Virus record (IMG/VR): IMGVR_UViG_3300025108_006086
Location: 1 to 27,899 of that record
Source of the DNA: a virus
DNA: 27,899 nt
Reading direction: 5' to 3' (one strand)
The notes beneath the pieces are model-generated. The model made no database searches and had not been told where the DNA came from. It was given only the letters and a program-made list of their open reading frames with translations. Position numbers and translations under genes: made by a program. Positions 1-5,786 of this stretch are shown piece after piece. Positions within the stretch are counted from its first letter, which is position 1; the number at the start of each line of letters is the position of its first letter.

Positions 1-291
1 TGTTAATGCCTCGGTGGCTCTGCCTTGTTGTGCTAGTGGATATCCATCGACCATTGTTGCCGCGGCTGAGTTTGCGCCTGGGATACCTAATAGTATTCCT
101 GCGTATGTGTCACCTGTTGTACTAGAGGCGACTACTGCCATACAAAAGATTACGCCCAAATATGGGTCGAAACCAAAATAACTTATGAAACCAAACATTG
201 CTACGAGTCCAGTAGTGGCTCCCGCACTTGGTATAAGTCCTATTATTAATCCGTAGAATGTACCTGCTAACAAGGTAAGAATTGCTGACAT
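1..291 (-). CDS. tctA: Tripartite tricarboxylate transporter TctA-family membrane subunit (N-terminal part, runs off the window)
   Basis: Ninety-seven codons are visible from ATG at 291; the frame is still open at base 1, so the gene is partial. The translation has a hydrophobic start (MSAILTLLAGTFYGLI), a GLIPSAGATTGL glycine-rich motif, a second hydrophobic stretch, and GDTYAGILLGIPGANSAAAT followed by DGYPLAQQG. The 'GIPG...AAT..DGYP' arrangement is characteristic of TctA, the large membrane subunit of the TTT carboxylate-uptake systems that import citrate-like acids with a periplasmic binding protein (TctC) and a small subunit (TctB). Neither partner is seen here, so the phage subunit would have to join host TctB/TctC if it transports. 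An AGGAAA lies upstream of the ATG. A strong sigma70 promoter lies at 413-441, leaving a leader of about 115 nt. The family call is from residues only; substrate unknown. Confidence 0.85.
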   Translation of the reverse strand, partial: MSAILTLLAGTFYGLIIGLIPSAGATTGLVAMFGFISYFGFDPYLGVIFCMAVVASSTTGDTYAGILLGIPGANSAAATMVDGYPLAQQGRATEALT

Positions 292-308
292 TGCCAATTT
301 CCTATTAA

Positions 309-315
309 ATTTATA
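309..315 (-). promoter_or_regulatory. Possible late-type promoter variant ahead of tctA
   Basis: Minus strand reads TATAAAT, 17 nt upstream of the tctA ATG. It resembles the T4 late element TATAAATA but ends in TT rather than the ATAC shared by the stronger copies in this window. In AT-rich DNA this could be chance. Confidence 0.25.
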
Positions 316-369
316 TTAAAATGTTTAAGATTTTGAACATGCCTTAGCAACTCTGCTATACATGATTGA

Positions 370-385
370 AGTACAGTTCTGTACT
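370..385. repeat. Short palindrome in the tctA leader
   Basis: AGTACAG-TT-CTGTACT is a perfect 7-bp inverted repeat with a 2-nt centre. It lies about 80 nt upstream of the tctA start and about 20-35 nt inside the transcript predicted from the promoter at 413-441. The tight spacing fits a dimeric-repressor operator better than an RNA hairpin; neither is proven. Confidence 0.4.
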
Positions 386-412
386 AGTTTTATTTATCTT
401 TTTTATACGAAT

Positions 413-441
413 ATAATATCACAATTGACAAGGGTTGTCAA
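413..441 (-). promoter_or_regulatory. Near-consensus sigma70 promoter for tctA
   Basis: On the minus strand, -35 TTGACA (441-436), 17-bp spacer, -10 TATTAT (418-413). The -35 is half of a perfect palindrome on the plus strand, TTGACA-AGGGT-TGTCAA (425-441), so the -35 box could also be an operator. No convincing plus-strand -10 goes with the mirrored TTGACA. Predicted transcript start is near 406. Confidence 0.7.
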
Positions 442-452
442 CAGTTTTTTAA

Positions 453-641
453 TTATTTTTGGATTATTTTTGAATATGCTTCTTCGAAACCTTCTTCCCA
501 TTCTGATAATGGTGCTCCGTCACAGCCTGCTCTCCATACACGATTAAAGTATCCTTCAGCACAAGATAACACTGTCGATTCTGACGTGTTAAAGTGTCCT
601 TTTATCATCCAAAATAACCTGTATGCTTCTTTATGTGACAT
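453..641 (-). CDS. Small acidic/aromatic protein of unknown function
   Basis: A 62-aa reading frame starting MSHKEAYRLFWMIKG and ending in an acidic, aromatic segment (SEWEEGFEEAYSKIIQK). I do not recognise it. It follows the methyltransferase by 53 nt in the same direction, and its composition is protein-like, whereas the overlapping plus-strand frame is hydrophobic and reads as a shadow. There is no clear Shine-Dalgarno sequence; a TAAATATATG element lies immediately before the ATG. One cysteine pair (Cys27, Cys40) is not in a known motif. The -35 box for tctA lies just downstream of its stop. Confidence 0.55.
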   Translation of the reverse strand: MSHKEAYRLFWMIKGHFNTSESTVLSCAEGYFNRVWRAGCDGAPLSEWEEGFEEAYSKIIQK

Positions 642-694
642 ACATATATTTACTCAATATGCGGGTCGTTAGCGTAAACATAGGTTATTTGTAA

Positions 695-1372
695 TTATTT
701 TTTGCGTAATACGAAATAAAATCTGTCGTTATCGTCTTGTCGTAAGACTAGAACATCACAGTTAAGATGTTGTGCGGCGTTTGAAATGAAAACTGGGTCC
801 CAGTCATAAAAATTAATCCATTTAGCCGCTGGGCGATTGTGTTGAATTCCTGGATTAACTCTGAAATATAAGAACCCACCTGACTTGACCATACTTACTA
901 CATTTTCAAGTTCACCAATTATCTTATCACTGCTACCAAAATTGACACTACCTAGACAGATGGCAACATCATATTCGACATCTGGTTTATAATCTAGTGT
1001 GTGAACACTAATATCTGCTCTATCATTATATGGGTCGATGCCAACTAGATTTTTAATCTTTCCTTTGAACTCATTATAACCACAACCGATATCAATGACG
1101 TTATCGGGATTCATAGCATTGACTTCATCAATAATGGCGAGACCACTATATTTGAACTTCTTTGTTTCTGGTTGCCATACTTTACTAAAATAATTTTTCA
1201 ATACTGCTCTATCGATTTGTTCTGCTAATGCGTGAACTTCGGTATCATCAATTTGATTCAGTTCAATATCAAATACACCATTTACAACTTGGCAATATGC
1301 ATGTTTATCCTGTAATAGACTTGGGTTGTTTTTAAGAATTCTGTCTAGTTCGTTTAAGATTTTTAAATTCAT
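695..1372 (-). CDS. Class I SAM-dependent methyltransferase-like protein
   Basis: 225 aa. Around residue 92 it has VIDIGCGYNEF, the motif I glycine loop that binds S-adenosylmethionine, then LVGIDPYND (acidic end of strand 2) and YDVAICLGSVNF followed by SGGFLYFRVNPG (motifs IV-VI region). This is the Rossmann-fold class I methyltransferase layout. The first about 80 residues are a mostly helical region without a recognised domain. The C-terminus (LNCDVLVLRQDDNDRFYFVLRKK) is the usual final beta hairpin. The substrate cannot be read from sequence; small molecules, nucleic acid or protein are all possible. Its ATG overlaps the stop of the upstream zinc-ribbon gene (ATGA), so the two are probably translationally coupled and may work together. 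Confidence 0.7.
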   Translation of the reverse strand: MNLKILNELDRILKNNPSLLQDKHAYCQVVNGVFDIELNQIDDTEVHALAEQIDRAVLKNYFSKVWQPETKKFKYSGLAIIDEVNAMNPDNVIDIGCGYNEFKGKIKNLVGIDPYNDRADISVHTLDYKPDVEYDVAICLGSVNFGSSDKIIGELENVVSMVKSGGFLYFRVNPGIQHNRPAAKWINFYDWDPVFISNAAQHLNCDVLVLRQDDNDRFYFVLRKK

Positions 1373-1500
1373 TTTTGTTCCTTTTTAAATCCCCAATCAA
1401 TGAGATATTTATGCCCACATCGTATACATGGTCCTGGCATAGGTGTGATATATCTATCTCCACATTGTAGACATTCCATCTCGTGTTCTATTTTTTTCAT
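1369..1500 (-). CDS. Zinc-ribbon microprotein (43 aa)
   Basis: A short frame that a 60-aa cutoff would miss. It begins MKKIEHEMECLQCGDRYITP and continues PGPCIRCGHKYLIDWGF. The two CxxC knuckles (CLQC and CIRC) are spaced 12 residues apart and should bind one zinc ion as a minimal zinc ribbon. It ends in an ATGA overlap with the methyltransferase gene, which supports it being real. A sigma70 promoter with -10 at 1509-1514 lies so close that transcription would begin almost at the ATG, giving a leaderless message; alternatively translation starts at the internal Met8 (ECLQC follows). Function unknown; an adaptor for the methyltransferase is a guess from position. Confidence 0.7.
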   Translation of the reverse strand: MKKIEHEMECLQCGDRYITPMPGPCIRCGHKYLIDWGFKKEQK

Positions 1501-1508
1501 ATGTTAGT

Positions 1509-1537
1509 ATTATAACACAAATAATTATATTATGCAA
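1509..1537 (-). promoter_or_regulatory. Sigma70 promoter for zinc ribbon and methyltransferase genes
   Basis: Minus strand -35 TTGCAT (1537-1532), 17-bp spacer, -10 TATAAT (1514-1509) inside TTTGTGTTATAAT. The same TTGTGTTATAAT core recurs at the promoter at 7959-7986. Predicted start near 1502, 0-3 nt before the ATG at 1500. Confidence 0.65.
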
Positions 1538-1546
1538 TAGATATTG

Positions 1547-2224
1547 TTAATACTCTACATCATATGTTATTGCCATATGCTTACTCGGTTTACTCGGCTG
1601 ATGAACTTTTATGTTTTCTACAGTTAAGCCTTTGATGTTCGATATCATTCTATCTAAATTAAATTTATTACCTTGTGGATGAACAAACGTGTCATAGTCA
1701 TTGAGATATGATGTGAACCCGCAATCTTTAATTAGGTCATCTAATTCTTTAAAATCACCTGGTTTGTTATGAAAATCTCCTGCTATTATACAGTTTGTGT
1801 TCTGAAGTTTATTTAATAAGAATTCGATATCTTCTAGTGTGTGTTTATGTGTTATAGTGTTGCCATCAGCATAACAAGGCAATACACTACAATACACTAT
1901 CTTATCAATACCTGTACATAATGCTTTAGAGCCTTGAAAATTGTGTCCTGACGCTCTAACTATATCTTTGCTTGGTAAATTAAACGATACACAAGATTCA
2001 AATTTTGATTTACCGTGAAATCTTGCTATACCGACATATAAAGATTTTCTCGCATTAGGTATACTTCTTTCTAAGTGTATTTCTTTTATATTTGGGCCTG
2101 ACAACTCATTCTTAATTGGCAGTCTTTGAAATAATGCGTAGTCTACGTCCTTGGTCACTTCTCCGAAATAATCACTTCCGTGATTAAAATCATCCGTATT
2201 ATATTGGAGTATACTGTGTCTCAC
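1547..2224 (-). CDS. Endonuclease/exonuclease/phosphatase (EEP, DNase I-like) fold protein, active site partly degenerate
   Basis: 225 aa from a GTG start (VRHSILQYN). Landmarks of the EEP superfamily are recognisable in order: an N-terminal ILQYN strand with the conserved Asn, ALFQRLP where active members have QE, IIAGDFHNKPGD matching the GDFN..P motif, LDRMI matching LDRI, and a C-terminal SKHMAITYDV matching SDH..V. The Gln-Glu metal ligand is Gln-Arg here, and the catalytic Asp of SDH is Lys. It may therefore be a weak or altered enzyme, or a binding protein with this fold. The start is placed at GTG because the first beta strand begins directly after it. There is little Shine-Dalgarno, and the clpS stop is 6 nt upstream, so translation may be coupled to clpS. 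Confidence 0.65.
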   Translation of the reverse strand: MRHSILQYNTDDFNHGSDYFGEVTKDVDYALFQRLPIKNELSGPNIKEIHLERSIPNARKSLYVGIARFHGKSKFESCVSFNLPSKDIVRASGHNFQGSKALCTGIDKIVYCSVLPCYADGNTITHKHTLEDIEFLLNKLQNTNCIIAGDFHNKPGDFKELDDLIKDCGFTSYLNDYDTFVHPQGNKFNLDRMISNIKGLTVENIKVHQPSKPSKHMAITYDVEY

Positions 2225-2230
2225 AGTAAA

Positions 2231-2548
2231 TTAAGTCGTTGGTTCTAAAGATACTGATAACGGATAATTTGCAACTCTACTTGCTTTGACTGTTTCTTCA
2301 ACTTTTTGTTCTGCAATTTCTAAGTTGTACATTCCTACAATTGCTTTTTCGTCTGTGTGTATTTTATGTGCTAAATCAGCCGACGTGTCTGCATCGTGGT
2401 TAAACAGTGCCATAAGTATATCAATAACAAAGTCGAATGGAGTTTTATCATCATTGTGCATTACAACATAATATTGCTTCGGTTCGCCTATTGTTAATAA
2501 CGAATTATCCGATGACTGTATCTTTTCTTTTTCGTTACTTTCAATCAT
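2231..2548 (-). CDS. clpS: ClpS, N-degron adaptor of Clp protease
   Basis: 105 aa from the ATG at 2548, chosen over a longer frame because GAGGGAGAG precedes it at good spacing. After an acidic disordered tail of about 25 residues, the core reads YYVVMHNDDKTPFDFVIDIL, the ClpS signature that forms the N-degron pocket (Asn-Asp-Asp and Thr). The later His in AHKIHTDEKAIVG corresponds to the pocket His, followed by EIAEQKVE and a C-terminal strand. In bacteria ClpS hands proteins with Leu, Phe, Tyr or Trp N-termini to ClpAP. No clpA or clpP is in the window; phage clpX is two kilobases upstream. It is preceded by both a sigma70 and a late promoter, with a hairpin between them. Confidence 0.93.
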   Translation of the reverse strand: MIESNEKEKIQSSDNSLLTIGEPKQYYVVMHNDDKTPFDFVIDILMALFNHDADTSADLAHKIHTDEKAIVGMYNLEIAEQKVEETVKASRVANYPLSVSLEPTT

Positions 2549-2570
2549 ATTACTCTCCCTCATATAGTAT

Positions 2571-2578
2571 GTATTTAT
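2571..2578 (-). promoter_or_regulatory. T4-type late promoter element for clpS
   Basis: Minus strand ATAAATAC within CATAAATACATA, 22 nt upstream of the clpS ATG. The same octamer sits 21-28 nt before four other starts in this window, matching the T4 late element TATAAATA read by the phage sigma factor gp55. Confidence 0.65.
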
Positions 2579-2602
2579 GCAAAATTCACAAGATTTGTTG
2601 AT

Positions 2603-2631
2603 AAAAAGAGACAAACATTTCTGTCTGTCTC
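2603..2631 (-). terminator. Hairpin with GAAA tetraloop and T-run between hsp20 and clpS
   Basis: On the minus strand GAGACAGACA (2631-2622), loop GAAA, TGTTTGTCTC (2617-2608), then TTTTT (2607-2603). The ten-pair stem has one G-U pair. It has the form of a rho-independent terminator for transcripts from hsp20. It also lies right at the predicted start of the sigma70 transcript from 2637-2665, so it may instead act as a 5' stabilising hairpin or early attenuator. Confidence 0.7.
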
Positions 2632-2636
2632 CTTTA

Positions 2637-2665
2637 ATTATAACTAATTAAGCAGTTAAAGTCAA
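2637..2665 (-). promoter_or_regulatory. Sigma70 promoter upstream of the clpS hairpin
   Basis: Minus strand -35 TTGACT (2665-2660), 17-bp spacer, -10 TATAAT (2642-2637). Predicted start near 2630, exactly where the hairpin at 2608-2631 begins. Confidence 0.65.
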
Positions 2666-2673
2666 GTAACTTC

Positions 2674-3102
2674 TTAGTTAATTTTGATAGACTTTGGTTT
2701 CTTTTCTTCTGGAACAATGCGTTCTAAAGAAATGTAAAGCATACCATTTTCCATCTTTGCTTCAACTACTTCAACGTATTCTGCTAATTTCCAAGTTCTT
2801 GTGAAACTTCTATTAGCAATACCTTTATGAAGATACTGAATATCTTCTGACTCTGTTTCTACTTTCTCACCTGTGATGGTAAGAGTGCCTTCTTGTACAT
2901 CGATTTTTAAATCATCTCGTACAAAACCAGCAAGTGCTAATGTGATTTGATATTTGTCATCACCAGTAGTCTCTACGTTGAAAGGGGGATACCCGTTGTT
3001 TACTCCAGTACTGAACGTTTGAAAGTCTTCGACCAATCGGTCAAATCCTAGCATTGTTCTGTGGAAGTCAGGCAGGGTTAATGTTGTTACGTGTCTTGTC
3101 AT
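2674..3102 (-). CDS. hsp20: Small heat-shock protein, IbpA/Hsp20 family
   Basis: 142 aa from the ATG at 3102, which follows AAGGAG; a longer frame to 3174 has no ribosome-binding site. An N-terminal arm (residues 1-38) leads into YPPFNVE and the alpha-crystallin domain: YQITLALAGF, LTITGEK, YLHKGIANRSFTRTWKLAEYVEV, and NGMLYISLERIVPEEKKPKSIKIN. The NGMLYISL strand and the C-terminal SIKIN tail (an I-x-I-type oligomerisation motif) are IbpA hallmarks. These ATP-independent holdases keep misfolding proteins soluble in the cytoplasm. Hsp20 genes are known in marine T4-like phages. Here it heads a short stretch toward clpS and is preceded by a hairpin at 3140-3158. Confidence 0.95.
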   Translation of the reverse strand: MTRHVTTLTLPDFHRTMLGFDRLVEDFQTFSTGVNNGYPPFNVETTGDDKYQITLALAGFVRDDLKIDVQEGTLTITGEKVETESEDIQYLHKGIANRSFTRTWKLAEYVEVVEAKMENGMLYISLERIVPEEKKPKSIKIN

Positions 3103-3139
3103 AATTTTTCTCCTTATATTAAGCAAGTTATTATTGTTC

Positions 3140-3158
3140 GAGACCCTTTCGGCGTCTC
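3140..3158 (-). promoter_or_regulatory. 5'-leader hairpin of hsp20
   Basis: On the minus strand GAGAC, bulged G, CC, loop GAAA, GG, GTCTC. No T-run follows, so it is not a terminator. It comes directly after an AT-rich -10-like TATATTATA (3159-3167) and lies about 40 nt before the start codon. It opens with the same GAGAC and uses the same GAAA loop as the hairpin before clpS. Confidence 0.5.
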
Positions 3159-3222
3159 TATAATATACAAACACTATTGTTCGTATACTATATATTTAGT
3201 CATTAATTCCGAAAATTCAAGT

Positions 3223-3465
3223 CTATAACCCGATTTTTTCTGAAAAAAGTACTAAATTCTTTGCTGGACCAACATCTTTTGGTAGTCCACCATGTTTTTC
3301 TATATATTCTCGTAGTACTGCCTTGTACCAATTCCGAGAATTATGATGTGCCAATTTGTTGAAACGTGATATTCCATGACTTGTTCCGTCCATAGTTAAC
3401 AATGCTCTAGCAGACTCTTTCTGTAGAGTTCTTACATCTAATGTTTCAAGTACATCATCTGACAT
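3223..3465 (-). CDS. Conserved-looking small protein of unknown function
   Basis: 80 aa starting MSDDVLETLDVRTLQKESAR and ending GPAKNLVLFSEKIGL. I do not recognise a family. It is hydrophilic with predicted helices and an aromatic/basic centre (HHNSRNWYKAVLREYIEKHGG). The ATG at 3465 overlaps the bS21 stop by one base (TGATG), so it is the last gene of the clpX - infC - rpsU run and is probably coupled to bS21. The TTG codon just upstream is in frame but less likely as a start. A ribosome- or protease-linked role is inference from position only. Confidence 0.75.
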   Translation of the reverse strand: MSDDVLETLDVRTLQKESARALLTMDGTSHGISRFNKLAHHNSRNWYKAVLREYIEKHGGLPKDVGPAKNLVLFSEKIGL

Positions 3466-3728
3466 CAATACATTCTTTTCTTATGTAATTTATTCTTTGC
3501 TTGTTCACGCTTAGTGCGTTGCTTGGCTGCCGCTTTCATCTTCTTTCTTTTTTCAGTCGGTTTGATAAATGCTTGGCGTTCTCTAACTTCTTGTACTGTG
3601 CCTGCGTCTGAACATTTTCTTTTCCAAAGTCTTAATGCTCTTTCAAAATTATCGCCAACTACTTCAACGTGTGTGCCAATTGGTCTTTCTCTACCAGTTT
3701 TCTGTTTCTTTGCTACATATTTACCCAT
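3465..3728 (-). CDS. rpsU: Ribosomal protein bS21
   Basis: 87 aa. The core VEVVGDNFERALRLWKRKC is followed by a region matching the bS21 pattern (QEVRERQAFIKPTEKRK) and a strongly basic tail rich in Lys/Arg (KMKAAAKQRTKREQAKNKLHKKRMY). The N-terminal extension ([18 protein letters not shown]) is longer than in E. coli S21 (71 aa). bS21 sits on the 30S platform near the anti-Shine-Dalgarno end of 16S rRNA and influences initiation on natural mRNAs. Phage bS21 is known from pelagiphages and very large phages and can replace the host copy in ribosomes. The gene overlaps infC by 8 nt (ATGGGTAA), implying co-translation with IF-3. Confidence 0.93.
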   Translation of the reverse strand: MGKYVAKKQKTGRERPIGTHVEVVGDNFERALRLWKRKCSDAGTVQEVRERQAFIKPTEKRKKMKAAAKQRTKREQAKNKLHKKRMY

Positions 3729-4260
3729 CTTTAAATAACACTCCTATTATTCTATTACCATTTAGTGCTAAATGTGAATCATATTTAAAATTCTCTAAAT
3801 GTGTTTCAATCGCTTCTTTAAAATGATTAAATACTTCTGAACTATTAGAATTTTCTCTTCCACGCATCTGAATAGTTATCTTCACTTTTGCACCTTTGTC
3901 TAAAAATTCTTGGGCATGATTCAATTTTATAAGTAAATCATGCTCACATATATTAGGTTTAAACTTTATTTCTTTTGTATCTATTTTTGCCGCTCTGGCT
4001 TTTTTAGCCATTTCTTTTTCATTTTTCTGTTGCTCGTATATATACTTATTCAATTCTATAATTCTAGCAACAGGCGGTTTTGCTTTTTCAACAACTAGAA
4101 CTAAATCTAAGTCCTCTGCTTGTGCTTTATCTAGTGCTTCTTCTCTACTCATTATTCCTAATTGGGCTCTATCTGGCCCTATTACTCGCAATGTATCAAA
4201 TTTTATTTGATGGTTAGATACAATCATATTCTTTTGATTGCCCTTATATATTTTACCCAT
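3721..4260 (-). CDS. infC: Translation initiation factor IF-3
   Basis: 179 aa, the usual full length with both domains. N-terminal domain: [20 protein letters not shown] and [29 protein letters not shown], closely following the IF-3 pattern (KPPV.R..D/E..KY.YEQQK). The linker is rich in Lys/Ala. C-terminal domain: [41 protein letters not shown], then a divergent loop (NSNSSEVF) in place of the usual MAHxxLG, and a final strand [15 protein letters not shown]-3 binds the 30S subunit, keeps 50S off and proofreads the start codon and initiator tRNA. It overlaps clpX and rpsU by the same 8 nt at each end. It is clearly IF-3, but divergent enough in the C-domain loop that altered start selection is possible. 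Confidence 0.95.
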   Translation of the reverse strand: MGKIYKGNQKNMIVSNHQIKFDTLRVIGPDRAQLGIMSREEALDKAQAEDLDLVLVVEKAKPPVARIIELNKYIYEQQKNEKEMAKKARAAKIDTKEIKFKPNICEHDLLIKLNHAQEFLDKGAKVKITIQMRGRENSNSSEVFNHFKEAIETHLENFKYDSHLALNGNRIIGVLFKDG

Positions 4261-5521
4261 CTATGCCTTGTTCTGCTTTTTTGCTGTCTTTTTTGTCATC
4301 TTCTGCATATACTAGTATCGGTGTATCTACCTCTGTATTAATAAATTCTTTGGTAATAATAACTTTCTCTAAACCTTCTTGTGCCAATTTTGGAAGAGTA
4401 AACTGTAATTTGAGTAGTGATTTCTCTATAACACTTCTTAATCCTCTTGCACCTGTAGTATCTTCATTCGCCACTCTGGCAATGGCTGCCAGTGTATCAT
4501 CACCCATTTCTAGTTCTACACCATCTAATGAGAATAATTTTTTAAATTGTGCTACTATACTATTCTTCGGTTCAATTAAAATTCTTACTAATTCTTTTTC
4601 TGTTAATTCATCAAGTCCTACAATGATTGGAAATCTACCCATAAATTCAGGAATAAGACCATATTTAAGAAAATCTTGTGTTTTAATATGTTCTCTGGCG
4701 TTACATTCACAACTTCCCTTTTGTTTTGCACCAAAACCAATTCCAGGATTTGTGTTAACTCTGTTCTCTACAATCTTGTCAATACCAACAAATGCACCAC
4801 CGACAATGAACAGAATCTTTCTAGTATCTACTTCAATCATATCTTGGTTTGGATGCTTACGACCCCCGCCAGGTGGGACACGAACAACTGTTCCTTCTAC
4901 AATTTTAAGCAATGCTTGTTGAACACCTTCACCAGAAACGTCTTTTGTGATTGATAAGTTTTCACCTTTCTTGGCTTTCTTATCAATCTCATCGATATAA
5001 ACGATGCCTCGTTCTGCTTTTTCGACATCAAAATCTGATGCAATCAACAATCGTTGTACTACATTCTCTACATCTTCGCCTACATAACCACTTTCGGTTA
5101 ATGATGTAGCATCAATCTGAGCAAAGGGAACATCTAAGAACTTCGCAATAGTTTTACCTATCAAAGTTTTACCTGTACCACTTGGGCCAAAGACTAGAAT
5201 ATTAGACTTATCTAATTCAACATCGGTGTCAGTAGAGTTGATGCGTTTATAATGATTATATACCGCAACTGAAATTACTTCTTTTGCTTCATTTTGACCA
5301 ATGACGTGTTCATCTAGGTAATCTTTGATTTCTTCTGGAGTTGTAGACACAGATTTGTAATCAGGATTGTTTACATCTTCTGCTTTTACTTCGTGGATTA
5401 TGTCATGGCATAAATCAATACACTCATTACAAATGTATTGATTTGGTCCCGCAATTAATGTTTTAATTTCATTCTTTGGTTTCCCACAAAATGAACATTT
5501 AAATTCTTTATTTTCTGCCAA
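4253..5521 (-). CDS. clpX: ClpX, AAA+ unfoldase with zinc-binding domain
   Basis: 422 aa, full length. The N-terminal zinc domain has CSFCG and CNEC; then Walker A GPSGTGKT, pore loop [11 protein letters not shown], Walker [27 protein letters not shown], the RKH loop in [19 protein letters not shown] containing the IGF loop that docks ClpX on ClpP, MGRFPIIV, and sensor-2 [10 protein letters not shown]. Every catalytic and ClpP-binding element is present, so it should drive a host ClpP since none is encoded here. The start is TTG at 5521 with AGGTG 6 nt upstream; no in-frame ATG lies near. The gene overlaps infC by 8 nt. Native ClpX unfolds ssrA-tagged and other substrates; the phage copy may redirect the protease or remodel virion complexes. 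Confidence 0.96.
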   Translation of the reverse strand: MAENKEFKCSFCGKPKNEIKTLIAGPNQYICNECIDLCHDIIHEVKAEDVNNPDYKSVSTTPEEIKDYLDEHVIGQNEAKEVISVAVYNHYKRINSTDTDVELDKSNILVFGPSGTGKTLIGKTIAKFLDVPFAQIDATSLTESGYVGEDVENVVQRLLIASDFDVEKAERGIVYIDEIDKKAKKGENLSITKDVSGEGVQQALLKIVEGTVVRVPPGGGRKHPNQDMIEVDTRKILFIVGGAFVGIDKIVENRVNTNPGIGFGAKQKGSCECNAREHIKTQDFLKYGLIPEFMGRFPIIVGLDELTEKELVRILIEPKNSIVAQFKKLFSLDGVELEMGDDTLAAIARVANEDTTGARGLRSVIEKSLLKLQFTLPKLAQEGLEKVIITKEFINTEVDTPILVYAEDDKKDSKKAEQGIDG

Positions 5522-5538
5522 TATGCACCTATGCCCTT

Positions 5539-5733
5539 TTACTTTTTAGTATTAGTGTCAACATCATCTAACCAACCGTCTCGTTTGAATACTTCTGTAT
5601 TTATCTTACGTTGGACTTCTTTCTTAACTTCTTCAACTTCTTCTGGAGTTAAGATTTCTTCGATTTCATCAACTTCTTCTTCGACTTCTTCGACTTCTTC
5701 TTCGATTTCTTCAGACGTGGCGATATCTATCAC
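5539..5733 (-). CDS. Acidic C-terminal extension ORF, probably reached by -1 frameshifting
   Basis: Counted from a GTG at 5733 this is 64 aa: a Glu-rich helix ([20 protein letters not shown]) followed by [15 protein letters not shown] and an aromatic, charged end ([14 protein letters not shown]). The GTG has no Shine-Dalgarno sequence. The same frame is open for another 19 codons upstream, without an ATG, back to the slippery run at 5790-5796 where the 496-aa protein ends. Together these make independent initiation less likely than a frameshift extension of the upstream gene, adding 83 residues. If it is a separate protein, it would be a small acidic coiled-coil of unknown role. The clpX start is 17 nt downstream. 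Confidence 0.6.
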   Translation of the reverse strand: MIDIATSEEIEEEVEEVEEEVDEIEEILTPEEVEEVKKEVQRKINTEVFKRDGWLDDVDTNTKK

Positions 5734-5786
5734 TTTGTCATTAGTAATATTATCGCTTATTTTGGGTGAAATGTCAAGTGGTTTCT

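Noticed and set aside
425-453. Divergent plus-strand promoter from the mirrored TTGACA at 425-430
   Set aside because: No acceptable -10 at 16-18 bp and no plus-strand gene follows; the palindrome is better read as a possible operator.
2549-2614. 22-residue N-terminal extension of ClpS
   Set aside because: It would overlap the late element and terminator-like hairpin, and the strong GAGGGAG site points to the ATG at 2548.
3103-3174. 24-residue N-terminal extension of Hsp20
   Set aside because: No ribosome-binding site; it would include the leader hairpin, while AAGGAG precedes the ATG at 3102.
4263-4922. Long plus-strand frame (219 codons) opposite clpX
   Set aside because: It is antisense to an unmistakable ClpX with all motifs; the translation is Ser/Pro/Asn-rich low complexity as expected from the complement.
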